From Larsenimonas salina (GTDB taxonomy: Bacteria > Pseudomonadota > Gammaproteobacteria > Pseudomonadales > Halomonadaceae), in NCBI RefSeq assembly GCF_023736155.1, contig NZ_JAMLJJ010000001.1:186001-250000 (forward strand): 64,000 nt of DNA, read 5' to 3'. Below, piece after piece: positions 38,121 to 46,450 of this stretch. Every line of letters starts with the position of its first letter. Position 1 is the first letter of the stretch. The notes under the pieces are model-generated. The model worked only from the letters and a program-made list of their open reading frames with translations, was not told the origin of the DNA and searched no databases. The translations under genes and the position numbers were made by a program.

Positions 38121-38426
38121 ATGCACACAGGGATGCGTTCAATGCGAAAGCAGCAGCAAAGCAATGGAGATTTTACGTTTACGTTCGGTCATAGGGAGCT
38201 TGTCATACATAGACGATACGCAGCGCTTAGTATGATCAACGATCTACTGATCGGCATATGGTTCTTGATCGGCAGCATCTGTTTTTTCTACGAAGGCCTG
38301 CCAATGTTAATAGGCACCTGGCTGTTTGTGATCGGCAGTGCGCAATTGTTGATTCGGCCTGGAATTCGCTTGGCTCGCTCGATTCATCTGGGGCGTTTGC
38401 CAAGCCAAGGTGAGCAGGACTTCTAG
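38121..38426 (+). CDS. YrhK-domain membrane protein
   Basis: This 101-residue protein carries a YrhK-type domain: LVIHRRYAALSMINDLLIGI followed by two hydrophobic helices and a short cytoplasmic-like tail. The family has no known function. I start at ATG 38121 because AGGGAA is 9 bases upstream; a TTG 18 bases earlier overlaps the sthA stop. Base composition is more AT-rich than the neighbours. It ends 5 bases from the end of the convergent tus-like gene. Confidence 0.75.
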   Translation: MHTGMRSMRKQQQSNGDFTFTFGHRELVIHRRYAALSMINDLLIGIWFLIGSICFFYEGLPMLIGTWLFVIGSAQLLIRPGIRLARSIHLGRLPSQGEQDF

Positions 38427-38431
38427 TTTTT

Positions 38432-39304
38432 CTAATATCGGTAGCGATAAAGACGTAGGCTTGGGATATAGGGGGCGTCTTCAAGTCGGTTGTCACCACG
38501 CCGTACACGCGTACGCGTTTCAGGCGGCGCAAGCGCTGGTGCGTTCATTTTCGGGAGCCTCCCGGACCCGTCATCCGGCACGAACAGCGGCAGGGCCATG
38601 TTCAAGGCGCGGCGCTGTCGCCCGTCATCCAGGGGTTCCTTGAAGAAGAGATTTGCTCGCATGACCGGCGCCTGCTGCTGCACCTGCGCCAGGACCTCAT
38701 CGCTTGGCAGTGCGGCAAGTTTCTGCCACTGAATGCGCACATGAGGCGCCTCGTTATTGAGCGCGGCCAATTTCTCCTCCGCCTCGGCGATGGTCGTGCG
38801 CTTGATTGAGCGACCGCTTGAGTACCAGGACATCTGCATGCGGGCAAGCGGTGCTTCGGCAACCGGTATCCGGCGCCAGGCCTGTTTCAGGTGGAGTCTG
38901 GCGAGCCCCTGCTGGGCCATGAGCTGATTGAGCGCCGGATGGCGCCTTGGCAGGTGCGTCTTGAGCGCACCAATCTGATCGGTAGCCTCCTTGCGCATGG
39001 TATTGACCAGCCCACCGAAATGATCCTTGGCGGCATTGAGCGCGGCGACGTGCTCAAGTACGGCGTCATCGCACAGGACCATACCGATGTAATTGCGGGT
39101 AGCGCGTCCATCCTGGCCTTGCTCGTACCACATATCCAAAAGCGCCTGGCGCAGCCAGGCGGTTGGTGAGGCGCTCTCGCGAAGATGCCAGATCGGGCAG
39201 TGGCGTTGCTCGACGCAGTCACACAGCGCGTTGACGCGATCGACAAGGGCGTCGAAGGCCAGCTCGATCTCGTGCAGGCGATAGTACGCCACGTCCGTGT
39301 CCAT
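38432..39304 (-). CDS. tus: Tus-like DNA replication terminus site-binding protein
   Basis: The 290-residue protein matches E. coli Tus (309 residues) along its length by eye: VEQRH after the first helix, IGMVLCDDAVLEHVAALN against GVLC...HIQHIN, SWYSSGRSIKRTT followed by EEKL against GWANKHIIKNL...LEKSL, KLAALP against DIAALP, a DDGSG match to RDNGAG, and IPSLRLY at the end against IPRLHLY. Tus binds Ter sites and blocks replication forks from one side. GGAG precedes the ATG. It is the last gene after aguA-aguB, 26 bases downstream. The residues that lock E. coli Tus to DNA (His144, Phe140) seem not conserved in my hand alignment. Confidence 0.82.
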   Translation of the reverse strand: MDTDVAYYRLHEIELAFDALVDRVNALCDCVEQRHCPIWHLRESASPTAWLRQALLDMWYEQGQDGRATRNYIGMVLCDDAVLEHVAALNAAKDHFGGLVNTMRKEATDQIGALKTHLPRRHPALNQLMAQQGLARLHLKQAWRRIPVAEAPLARMQMSWYSSGRSIKRTTIAEAEEKLAALNNEAPHVRIQWQKLAALPSDEVLAQVQQQAPVMRANLFFKEPLDDGRQRRALNMALPLFVPDDGSGRLPKMNAPALAPPETRTRVRRGDNRLEDAPYIPSLRLYRYRY

Positions 39305-39330
39305 GCCTTTTCTCCTCAGTCGGTGTGGCC

Positions 39331-40230
39331 TCAGTCGATGTAGCGACGGGTCAGGTGCGCGTAATCGTCGATGCGCCGATCGCGCAGGTAAGGCCAGATG
39401 CGCCGGATGTCCTCACTGCGGGACAGGTCGATCCGGGTATCAAGCGTCGTTGGCTGCCCGTCGGCCTGAGCCAGAAACTCGCCTTGAGGGCCTGCAATGA
39501 AGCTTGCCCCCCAGAATTCGATGCCTTCGCTCTGGGCGCTGGGGTCGGCTTCATGGCCCACGCGATTGGCCACTATCACCGGCAGCCCATTGGCGACGGC
39601 GTGGGCGCGCTGAATGACGGTCCAGGCGTCCTGCTGGCGGCGCTGTTCTTCAGTCTCGTCTCGTGGGTCCCAGCCGATGGCGGTGGGGTAAAGCAGGAGT
39701 TCCGCGCCGGCCATTGCCATCAAACGCGCCGCTTCCGGGTACCACTGATCCCAGCAGACCAGCACGCCAAGCCGCCCGACCGAGGTCTCGATCGGGGCGA
39801 AGCCCGGCCCGCCCTGGGCGGCGCTGTCGCCCGGGGTAAAATAGAATTTTTCGTAAAAGCCCGGGTCGTCTGGAATGTGCATCTTGCGGTAGTGACCGAT
39901 CAAACCCTTCTGGCGATCGAGCACGACGGCGGTGTTGTGGTAGAGCCCCGGTGCGCGCCGCTCGAAGATCGACCCGACGATGACCACGTCCAGTTCCCGG
40001 GCAAGCGCGGCCAGGTACTGCGTGGTCGGGCCATCAAGCGGTTCGGCCAGATCGAAGATGGCAGTGTCTTCGGTCTGACAGAAGTACTGTGTGGCGTGAA
40101 GCTCCTGAAGCAGCACGAGCTGCACGCCCTTGGCCGCCAGCGTGCGAATGCCGCGGGCGCTTTCTTCGAGGCTTCTGGTCTTGTCGGCCCAGGCGGGCTG
40201 TTGAACGATACCGGCGTGCAAGGTGGTCAT
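39331..40230 (-). CDS. aguB: N-carbamoylputrescine amidohydrolase
   Basis: This 299-residue nitrilase-superfamily enzyme hydrolyses N-carbamoylputrescine to putrescine, CO2 and ammonia. The Glu-Lys-Cys triad is visible in LLQELHATQYF, HYRKMHIPDD and GVLVCWDQWYPE. I start at MTTLHAGIVQQPAW with GGAG upstream; a start 33 bases earlier would overlap aguA. It lies 10 bases after aguA and completes the agmatine-to-putrescine route. Confidence 0.94.
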   Translation of the reverse strand: MTTLHAGIVQQPAWADKTRSLEESARGIRTLAAKGVQLVLLQELHATQYFCQTEDTAIFDLAEPLDGPTTQYLAALARELDVVIVGSIFERRAPGLYHNTAVVLDRQKGLIGHYRKMHIPDDPGFYEKFYFTPGDSAAQGGPGFAPIETSVGRLGVLVCWDQWYPEAARLMAMAGAELLLYPTAIGWDPRDETEEQRRQQDAWTVIQRAHAVANGLPVIVANRVGHEADPSAQSEGIEFWGASFIAGPQGEFLAQADGQPTTLDTRIDLSRSEDIRRIWPYLRDRRIDDYAHLTRRYID

Positions 40231-40240
40231 ACAGGCTCCA

Positions 40241-41284
40241 TCAATGGTGGTCGAGCGGGCCAAGGGTGCCCTTGGGCAGTTGCATGGTCAGACAGTGCAG
40301 GCTGCCGTGCTGGCGAATGACGCTGGTGCAATCGACCGGCACGACCCGACGCTCTGGAAAGAGGCTTTGCAGAACGTTGAGTGCCATCAGGTCGGCCGGG
40401 TCCTGATAGATCGGCACCAGGACTTCCTGATTGGTGATCAAGAAGTTGGCGTAGGTTGCCGGCAACCGGTGGCCGTCTTCAGGGTCAAACGCCGCACGCG
40501 GCCAGGGCAACGGAACCAGCGTGTAAGGATGGCCTTCGGGCGTTCGAAACGCCTTAAGCTCGGCTTCCATGAGGGCGAGGGCGTCGAAGTGCGGATCGCT
40601 TGGGTCGTCGCAATGCACATAGGCAATGACGTCTTCTGCGCAAAATCGCGCCAGGGTGTCGATGTGGCTGTCGGTATCATCACCTTCAAGGTGGCCATGC
40701 TCGAGCCAGAGCACGTGTTCGACGCCCCACTGCGTGCGCATGTGCGCTTCCCAGTCAGCGCGAGAGACCGAGCCCCGGTTTTCATTGAGCAGACACGCCG
40801 TGGTGGCAAGTACCACGCCTTGGCCGTTACTTTCAATGGCGCCGCCTTCGAGAATGCGCGCTTGGTGATCGATGACCGGCACCGACCAGCAGTGCTCGAG
40901 CGCGCGGGTTAAGGCGTTGTCTCGCTCGGCAGAGAACTTGCCGCCCCAGCCGGTAAAGCGATAATCCAGAAGCTCCGGCGCGCCCTCGTTCAGGCGTGTG
41001 ATAGGCCCGTGGTCGCGGGCCCAGGTGTCATCGGCAGGGGCGACATGAAACAGGCAATTCTCGATGCGCGCGCCAAGTGCCGTCAGGCGTGTTCGGACCG
41101 CATCGGCGCGGGCGTGGCTGTCGAGCACGAGCACGACGCGCTGGTAGGCGCTGATGGCACGCACCAGCGCTTCAAACGTCGCCTCGATGCGCTCGAGCAT
41201 GGACGACCAATCGCTTTCAAGCGGAGGCCAGGTCAAGAGAATGGCGTCCTGGGGATACCATTCGGGCGGCAGCGTATAAGCCAT
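40241..41284 (-). CDS. aguA: agmatine deiminase
   Basis: The 347-residue porphyromonas-type peptidylarginine deiminase-family enzyme converts agmatine to N-carbamoylputrescine. Family blocks DTWARDHGPI, ILEGGAIESNGQG and the catalytic Cys331 in GSLHCLTMQLP are present. It is first of an aguA-aguB-tus unit on the minus strand and divergent from the Lol transporter genes. Confidence 0.95.
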   Translation of the reverse strand: MAYTLPPEWYPQDAILLTWPPLESDWSSMLERIEATFEALVRAISAYQRVVLVLDSHARADAVRTRLTALGARIENCLFHVAPADDTWARDHGPITRLNEGAPELLDYRFTGWGGKFSAERDNALTRALEHCWSVPVIDHQARILEGGAIESNGQGVVLATTACLLNENRGSVSRADWEAHMRTQWGVEHVLWLEHGHLEGDDTDSHIDTLARFCAEDVIAYVHCDDPSDPHFDALALMEAELKAFRTPEGHPYTLVPLPWPRAAFDPEDGHRLPATYANFLITNQEVLVPIYQDPADLMALNVLQSLFPERRVVPVDCTSVIRQHGSLHCLTMQLPKGTLGPLDHH

Positions 41285-41424
41285 ACGAATTTCCAGCCTT
41301 GCGTGCGGTCAGAAAGAGGTGTCGCGATAATGCCTTAAGCGTTACTTGGTGGAAAGTAGCCTCTGATGCAGCGTTTTCAAAAAGTGCGTACCATGAATGC
41401 CCCCAAAGGATAGGACTGACTTAC

Positions 41425-42669
41425 ATGCTGGACCGCATCCCGTTTCTGGTCGGGCTTCGCTATACGCGAGCCAAACGGCGTAATCACTTTATCTCGTTTA
41501 TTTCCATGACTTCGATGCTTGGCCTGACGCTTGGCGTGGCGGTCATGATTCTGGTGCTCTCGGTCATGAACGGGTTCGATCATGAGCTTCGAACGCGCAT
41601 TCTGGGCATGGTCCCTCACACGCGCATCGAGGCCGTCAACGGCGTCAATGATTGGAAGGCGCTGGCCGAGCGGCTGGAGCAGAAAAGCCCTCACATCATC
41701 GGTGCGGCGCCTTACGTCGAGCAGCAGGGCATGTTCGCGCGTGGAGGTAACGCCCAGGGCGCGATGGTGCAGGGCGTCGAGCCCAAGGCCGAAGAGAAGG
41801 TCTCGATCATCGGCAAGCACATGGCGCAGGGCTCGTTCGACTCCTTGAAAGAAGGTCAGTGGAACGTGGTGCTCGGTCAGCAGCTTGCCCGAAGCCTGGG
41901 CGTCGGTGTGGGCGACCGGGTCACGTTGATGATTCCGGAGGCTTCTGTGACCCCGGGCGGCATCTTCCCGCGCATGAAGCGCTTTACCGTCTCGGGTATT
42001 TTCAGCGTCGGGGCGCAGCTTGACGCCAATCTGGCCTACGCCAACCTGTCGGATATGGCCAAGCTTGGGCGTATCCAGGGCGAGGCGCAGGGCGTTCGGC
42101 TGCAGCTTGATGATTTGTTCAAGGCCAATCAGATCACTCGGGACATCATCAATCAGATGCCGCCAGGCTATCGCGGCATCGACTGGACCTATACCCAGGG
42201 CAATCTGTTCCAGGCAATTCAGATGGAAAAACACATGATCGGCCTTTTGCTGTCGGTCATCGTAGCGGTCGCGGCTTTCAACATCATTTCGACGCTTGTC
42301 ATGGTGGTGACCGACAAGCACGCCGACATCGCGATTCTTCGAACGCTTGGGGCAACGCCTTTGACCATCATGGGCATCTTTATCGTGCAGGGGCTGACCA
42401 TCGGTGTGGTGGGCATCATCTTAGGGGTGATCTTCGGCATCATCGGCGCGCTGACCGTGGCCGACGTGGTGGCCTGGATACAAGGCATGTTCGGAGTTAC
42501 CTTCTTAGACCCCAATGTCTATTTCATCAGCTATCTGCCCTCGCGGCTTGAGCTGTCGGATGTGCTGACCATCACGGGGTTTGCCCTGCTGTTAAGTTTC
42601 CTATCAACGCTTTATCCCGCCTGGCGGGCGGCGCGTATTCAGCCGGCGGAGGTGCTACGTTATGAGTGA
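41425..42669 (+). CDS. lolC: lipoprotein-releasing ABC transporter membrane subunit (LolC/E type, possibly LolF)
   Basis: This 414-residue protein has four membrane helices (one near residue 25, three after about 265) around a periplasmic domain. LolCDE frees mature lipoproteins from the inner membrane and passes them to LolA. The hook region VTPGGIFPRMKRF and LFQAIQMEKHMIGLLL resemble LolC; VPHTRIEAV and AAPYVEQQG resemble LolE. Only one such gene accompanies lolD here, so it may be the hybrid LolF that forms a homodimer. The start MLDRIPFLVGLRY follows AAAGGATAGGA. It overlaps lolD by 8 bases. Confidence 0.92.
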   Translation: MLDRIPFLVGLRYTRAKRRNHFISFISMTSMLGLTLGVAVMILVLSVMNGFDHELRTRILGMVPHTRIEAVNGVNDWKALAERLEQKSPHIIGAAPYVEQQGMFARGGNAQGAMVQGVEPKAEEKVSIIGKHMAQGSFDSLKEGQWNVVLGQQLARSLGVGVGDRVTLMIPEASVTPGGIFPRMKRFTVSGIFSVGAQLDANLAYANLSDMAKLGRIQGEAQGVRLQLDDLFKANQITRDIINQMPPGYRGIDWTYTQGNLFQAIQMEKHMIGLLLSVIVAVAAFNIISTLVMVVTDKHADIAILRTLGATPLTIMGIFIVQGLTIGVVGIILGVIFGIIGALTVADVVAWIQGMFGVTFLDPNVYFISYLPSRLELSDVLTITGFALLLSFLSTLYPAWRAARIQPAEVLRYE

Positions 42670-43348
42670 GCGGACAATGCTTGAATGTCAGGGCGTCACT
42701 CGGGTCTATAACGAAGGCCCGCAAGACCTGACCGTGCTCGACCAGCTGTCGCTGAGCGTGCGCGCCGGGGAGCGTGTTGCCGTGGTCGGAAGCTCCGGCT
42801 CCGGCAAGACCACGCTCTTGAACCTACTGGGCGGACTCGACCGGGCGAGCGAGGGCGATATCGTCATTGCCGGGCAGTCGATCAAGGGGTTATCGGAGGC
42901 CGAGATCGGGCGCTTTCGTAACCGACACATCGGCTTCGTCTATCAGTTTCACCATCTGCTTGCCGAGTTCACCGCCGATGAAAACGTGGCCATGCCGCTG
43001 ATCATCCGCGGAATGCGCCGGCGCGAGGCGCGGGCTCAGGCGCGAACGCTGCTTGCACGGGTCGGGATGGAGCCACGGGCGGCGCACAAGCCGGGCGAGC
43101 TTTCAGGCGGTGAGCGTCAGCGCGTTGCCATTGCCCGTGCGCTGGTGACCGACCCGAGTCTTGTTCTGATGGACGAGCCGACCGGTAACCTAGATCAGAC
43201 CACCGCCGGCCGGATTCTCGAGCTGATGGACGACATTGCGCGCACCAGTCAGTGTGCCTTTGTGATCGTGACCCACGATACCGGTCTCGCGCGTCACCAG
43301 GACCGTGTGCTGCACCTCGATCAAGGGCGGCTTGTCGAACAGTCCTGA
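42662..43348 (+). CDS. lolD: lipoprotein-releasing ABC transporter ATPase LolD
   Basis: The 228-residue ATP-binding subunit has Walker A GSSGSGKTTL, signature LSGGERQR and Walker B LVLMDEPTGNLD. It powers lipoprotein release by the adjacent membrane subunit. A bidirectional terminator follows, so no second membrane subunit gene is in this operon. Confidence 0.95.
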   Translation: MSERTMLECQGVTRVYNEGPQDLTVLDQLSLSVRAGERVAVVGSSGSGKTTLLNLLGGLDRASEGDIVIAGQSIKGLSEAEIGRFRNRHIGFVYQFHHLLAEFTADENVAMPLIIRGMRRREARAQARTLLARVGMEPRAAHKPGELSGGERQRVAIARALVTDPSLVLMDEPTGNLDQTTAGRILELMDDIARTSQCAFVIVTHDTGLARHQDRVLHLDQGRLVEQS

Positions 43349-43436
43349 CGCCAGCAATCCCGAAGCGGGAAATTCCGAAGCGGAGTTCAGTGGCGGATTG
43401 ATCGCGTTATTGGTGGACCGATTGGTGATGGATTGA

Positions 43437-43466
43437 AAACGGGCGGCTCAATGAGCCGCCCGTTTT
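43437..43466. terminator. bidirectional terminator after lolD
   Basis: A4, an ACGGGCGGCTCA/TGAGCCGCCCGT stem and T4 lie between convergent lolD and the DUF2062 gene. Confidence 0.85.
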
Positions 43467-43482
43467 CATGTAGGAATGTGAG

Positions 43483-44001
43483 TTACTGCGCGCGACGCCT
43501 GCGACGGCGGCGCCACTGCCGAGAGACGTGCCACCGCCAGATCAGTCGGATCGCGACATTGAAGGCCCCGCCAAGCACGACGCCCGCAATGATCGACCCC
43601 ACCAGCAGCGGCGGCAGGATGTCGGCAAGCTGCGTTGCAAGCCAATGCGCGCTGAAGTGATCCGGGACATCTCGGTGGGGCGAGTTTAGAACCCAGGTGC
43701 CCAGCCGATAGGTGCTGTAGAAAATGACGGGCATCGTCAATGGGTTGGTGATCCAGACCAGCGCGATCGACAGCGGCAGGTTGCACCTGAGCAGCCATGC
43801 GCCGGCGGCAGCAACCAGCATCTGGGCTGGAATGGGCAGAAGGGCGCAAAAGATACCGACCATGAAGGCATTGCCGACCGTCCGTCGCGATACCTGCCAC
43901 AAGGCAGGGTTCGCGATGAAGTGGCTGACGCAGCGCAGTGATTTCTTTCGGCGCAGCGTTTCAGGTTTTGGCAGATAGCGCTGGATCAGTCGACGAGGCA
44001 T
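43483..44001 (-). CDS. DUF2062 membrane protein
   Basis: This 172-residue protein matches the DUF2062 family: MPRRLIQRYLP at the start, a soluble basic segment, a hydrophobic region with GNAFMVGIFCALLPIPAQM and ITNPLTMPVIFY, and a very basic C terminus ending in an Arg run. Members occur next to comEC and msbA in many gammaproteobacteria; the function is not known. I start at MPRRLIQ; an open frame extends 114 bases upstream but overlaps the divergent comEC and looks unlike the family. Confidence 0.85.
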   Translation of the reverse strand: MPRRLIQRYLPKPETLRRKKSLRCVSHFIANPALWQVSRRTVGNAFMVGIFCALLPIPAQMLVAAAGAWLLRCNLPLSIALVWITNPLTMPVIFYSTYRLGTWVLNSPHRDVPDHFSAHWLATQLADILPPLLVGSIIAGVVLGGAFNVAIRLIWRWHVSRQWRRRRRRRAQ

Positions 44002-44073
44002 TGGATGTGCCGAAATTTCACGTGATCGAAATGGGCGAAATACATGGTGCGCGCCCCGCGTATGCATTGAGCG

Positions 44074-46380
44074 ATGGTACAGGCAATGCACAGTATGGGT
44101 GAAGCACCGTTTCATCGGCCATTACAATCGGCGATGACGCTGCCTCTTGCCGGGTTATCGGCCCTGGCAGGCGTGACGTTAGAGACGATGATGCTTTTTT
44201 GGCTGGCACTCACCCTGGCAGTGCTGGCCGTTATCGCACGCCCCTGGCGCTGGGCGGCGGTATTCGCGCTGGCGGTACTCATGCTGTCAGGGTTGGATCT
44301 TCGGCTGCGCGCCCCCGAGCCGATGCCCGAATCCATGGGGACAGTAACGCTTGAACGTGTGATTCGAATCGAGGCGCTTGAACGCGACCCAAACCGCGTG
44401 CGTTTTCGGGGGCGGGTAGACACCTGCCCGGATAAACGCGACTTGATCGCGTGCAAGCCCGGCCAATCCTACCGGCTTTCCTGGTATGACCCCGAGCCAG
44501 TAGTGCACTCAGGCCAGCGCTGGCATATGACGCTTCGACTCAAACCCAATCATGGATATCACAACTTCAATCGGTTCGATTATGGCGCGTGGCTATCAAG
44601 GGAGGGGTATGTCGCGACCGGCTACGTCTTGGCGCATAACGCGCGGCTGCCCGATGCGTCCGTCACGCTTAGGGCACGGCTATCCTCAATGCTTTCACAT
44701 CTCGACGCTCGGGGTGGACGCTGGCTCGATGCGCTGACGCTTGGGCAGGGCAAGGCGCTGACACGCGATGAGTGGGAACAGCTTCGCGATACCGGCACGA
44801 CGCATCTGTTTGTGGTGTCCGGACTGCATGTGGGGTTGATCGTCGGGGGGCTTTGGTGGGTCAGCCGGCGCGTTATAAAACTGCTGTGTCCGCTTGATTG
44901 GCGAACGCGCCGGGCGCCCTGGTTTCTTGCCGGGGTGGGGGCGCTTTTTTATGCAACGCTTGTGGGTTGGGGACCGGCGGTGAGTCGGGCAACGATCATG
45001 GCGTTGATCGCACTTTGGGTGCGAAGCGGCTACCGGGCGCCAAGTCCGTGGCAAGGCTGGTGGCTGGCGCTTGTCCTGGTGATTCTGATCGACCCGAGTG
45101 CACCTGGGCGCAGCGGATTCTGGTTGTCGTTCGGTGCCGTGGCTTGGCTCTTGCTGATGTGGCTTGACCGCCCACGGCCTCGCCCGTGGGTGTTTCTCGT
45201 GCGTACGCAGCTTTTTCTGACGCTTGCGATGGCGGCCATGCTGGGTCTGTCCCATGGACAGTGGGCACCGATCTCACTGGCAGTGAACTTGATTGCCGTG
45301 CCCTGGGTCAGTGTCGTGATGATGCCGCTTGCGTGTCTGGCCTGGATCGGTGTGCTGTCGGGTATTGATGGTTTCGTGCTGCCTTTTTACGCCGCGTCCA
45401 CCGCGTTCTGGGAGGTCACCGCAGTGGCCGCTCGTCTCGCGCCGGTCTGGACGCTTCCGGAGGCGGTTACATCGGTTTGGGCGCTTGGTGTGAGTGGGGC
45501 CGCCCTGTGTCTTTTGCTACCGGGACTTGGGCTGAGAACGCGCGGCGTGTGCGTGTGTGCGATGCTCTGCCCGGTGGTCCTGGTGCTTCTGAATCCGACC
45601 CCGCAGTCGTTTCGGGTCACGGTGCACGATGTCGGACAAGGGCTTGCCGTGTCGGTCGAGCAGGCGGGCTATCGCGTCCTCTACGACACCGGTGCTCGGT
45701 TTCGTTCCGGATTTGCGCCAATTTCGACGCTTTGGGATCGGCCGCCCGCGTTTGACGAGGTGGTCGTCAGCCATGGCGATAACGACCATTCCGGAGGCCT
45801 TGGTTGGCTTCATGAGCAGGCGGTGGTGATGGCGCGTATCTGGCGGCCTGTGGCCGAGACTGGCGCGGTCGCAACTGCGCGCTGTCGCGCCGGGAGAGGC
45901 TGGTCCCACGCAGGAACCCGGTTCACGTTCCTGTGGCCGCTGGCCGGCGCGCGCCTGCCCGAGGGGAGCAATGACCGCTCTTGTGTGCTCCTGATCGAGC
46001 ACGAGGCCATCAAGATACTTTTGATGGGGGATGTCGGGCGTGGGGTAGAGCGACAGCTTCTCGAGCGCTATGGCGATGCCCTTCGCGATGTGGATGTCAT
46101 GGTGGCAAGTCATCATGGCAGTCGAACCGGGTCTGACCCGGCGGTCATCCGTGCGCTTTCACCCCGTCATGTGGTCTTCAGCGCGGGCAAGGCCAATCGC
46201 TATGGCCACCCGCATCCGGAGGTGGTGGCCTCGTTCAAGGCGTTGGGCGTCTGTCAGTGGCGCAGCGATCTCCATGGCGCCGTTCGCTTTGACTACGTCC
46301 ACGGTGAGCTTAAAGGCGCAAGCTCGCGCACGCCCCGTGGTATCGAACCCGGCTGCCTTGGGGTAGAATCCGCGCGGTAG
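44074..46380 (+). CDS. comEC: DNA uptake channel ComEC/Rec2 family
   Basis: At 768 residues, this inner-membrane protein is expected to pass single-stranded DNA into the cytoplasm. An N-terminal soluble domain (about 60-190), a Competence domain with many membrane segments (about 220-490; TGTTHLFVVSGLHVGLI) and a C-terminal metallo-beta-lactamase-like domain (VSHGDNDHSGG and ASHHGSRTGSDP) are in order. The start is uncertain: ATG at 44074, 44086 and 44134 are in frame. A TAGAAT -10-like hexamer near its 3' end (46364-46369) might help transcribe msbA. Confidence 0.93.
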   Translation: MVQAMHSMGEAPFHRPLQSAMTLPLAGLSALAGVTLETMMLFWLALTLAVLAVIARPWRWAAVFALAVLMLSGLDLRLRAPEPMPESMGTVTLERVIRIEALERDPNRVRFRGRVDTCPDKRDLIACKPGQSYRLSWYDPEPVVHSGQRWHMTLRLKPNHGYHNFNRFDYGAWLSREGYVATGYVLAHNARLPDASVTLRARLSSMLSHLDARGGRWLDALTLGQGKALTRDEWEQLRDTGTTHLFVVSGLHVGLIVGGLWWVSRRVIKLLCPLDWRTRRAPWFLAGVGALFYATLVGWGPAVSRATIMALIALWVRSGYRAPSPWQGWWLALVLVILIDPSAPGRSGFWLSFGAVAWLLLMWLDRPRPRPWVFLVRTQLFLTLAMAAMLGLSHGQWAPISLAVNLIAVPWVSVVMMPLACLAWIGVLSGIDGFVLPFYAASTAFWEVTAVAARLAPVWTLPEAVTSVWALGVSGAALCLLLPGLGLRTRGVCVCAMLCPVVLVLLNPTPQSFRVTVHDVGQGLAVSVEQAGYRVLYDTGARFRSGFAPISTLWDRPPAFDEVVVSHGDNDHSGGLGWLHEQAVVMARIWRPVAETGAVATARCRAGRGWSHAGTRFTFLWPLAGARLPEGSNDRSCVLLIEHEAIKILLMGDVGRGVERQLLERYGDALRDVDVMVASHHGSRTGSDPAVIRALSPRHVVFSAGKANRYGHPHPEVVASFKALGVCQWRSDLHGAVRFDYVHGELKGASSRTPRGIEPGCLGVESAR

Positions 46381-46450
46381 TGGAAGGCAGCGCGTGCATG
46401 AGGTTGGCGCGCGGTTTCTCGTCGGTGCAAGGATGGTCTTTGGAGTGGAT

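Noticed and set aside
39325-40320. 331-codon plus-strand frame opposite aguB
   Set aside because: A shadow of the well-supported aguB gene, with no recognisable domain.
43366-43395. CCGAAGCGG repeated twice after lolD
   Set aside because: Only a 9-base match in GC-rich spacer DNA; no further copies noticed.
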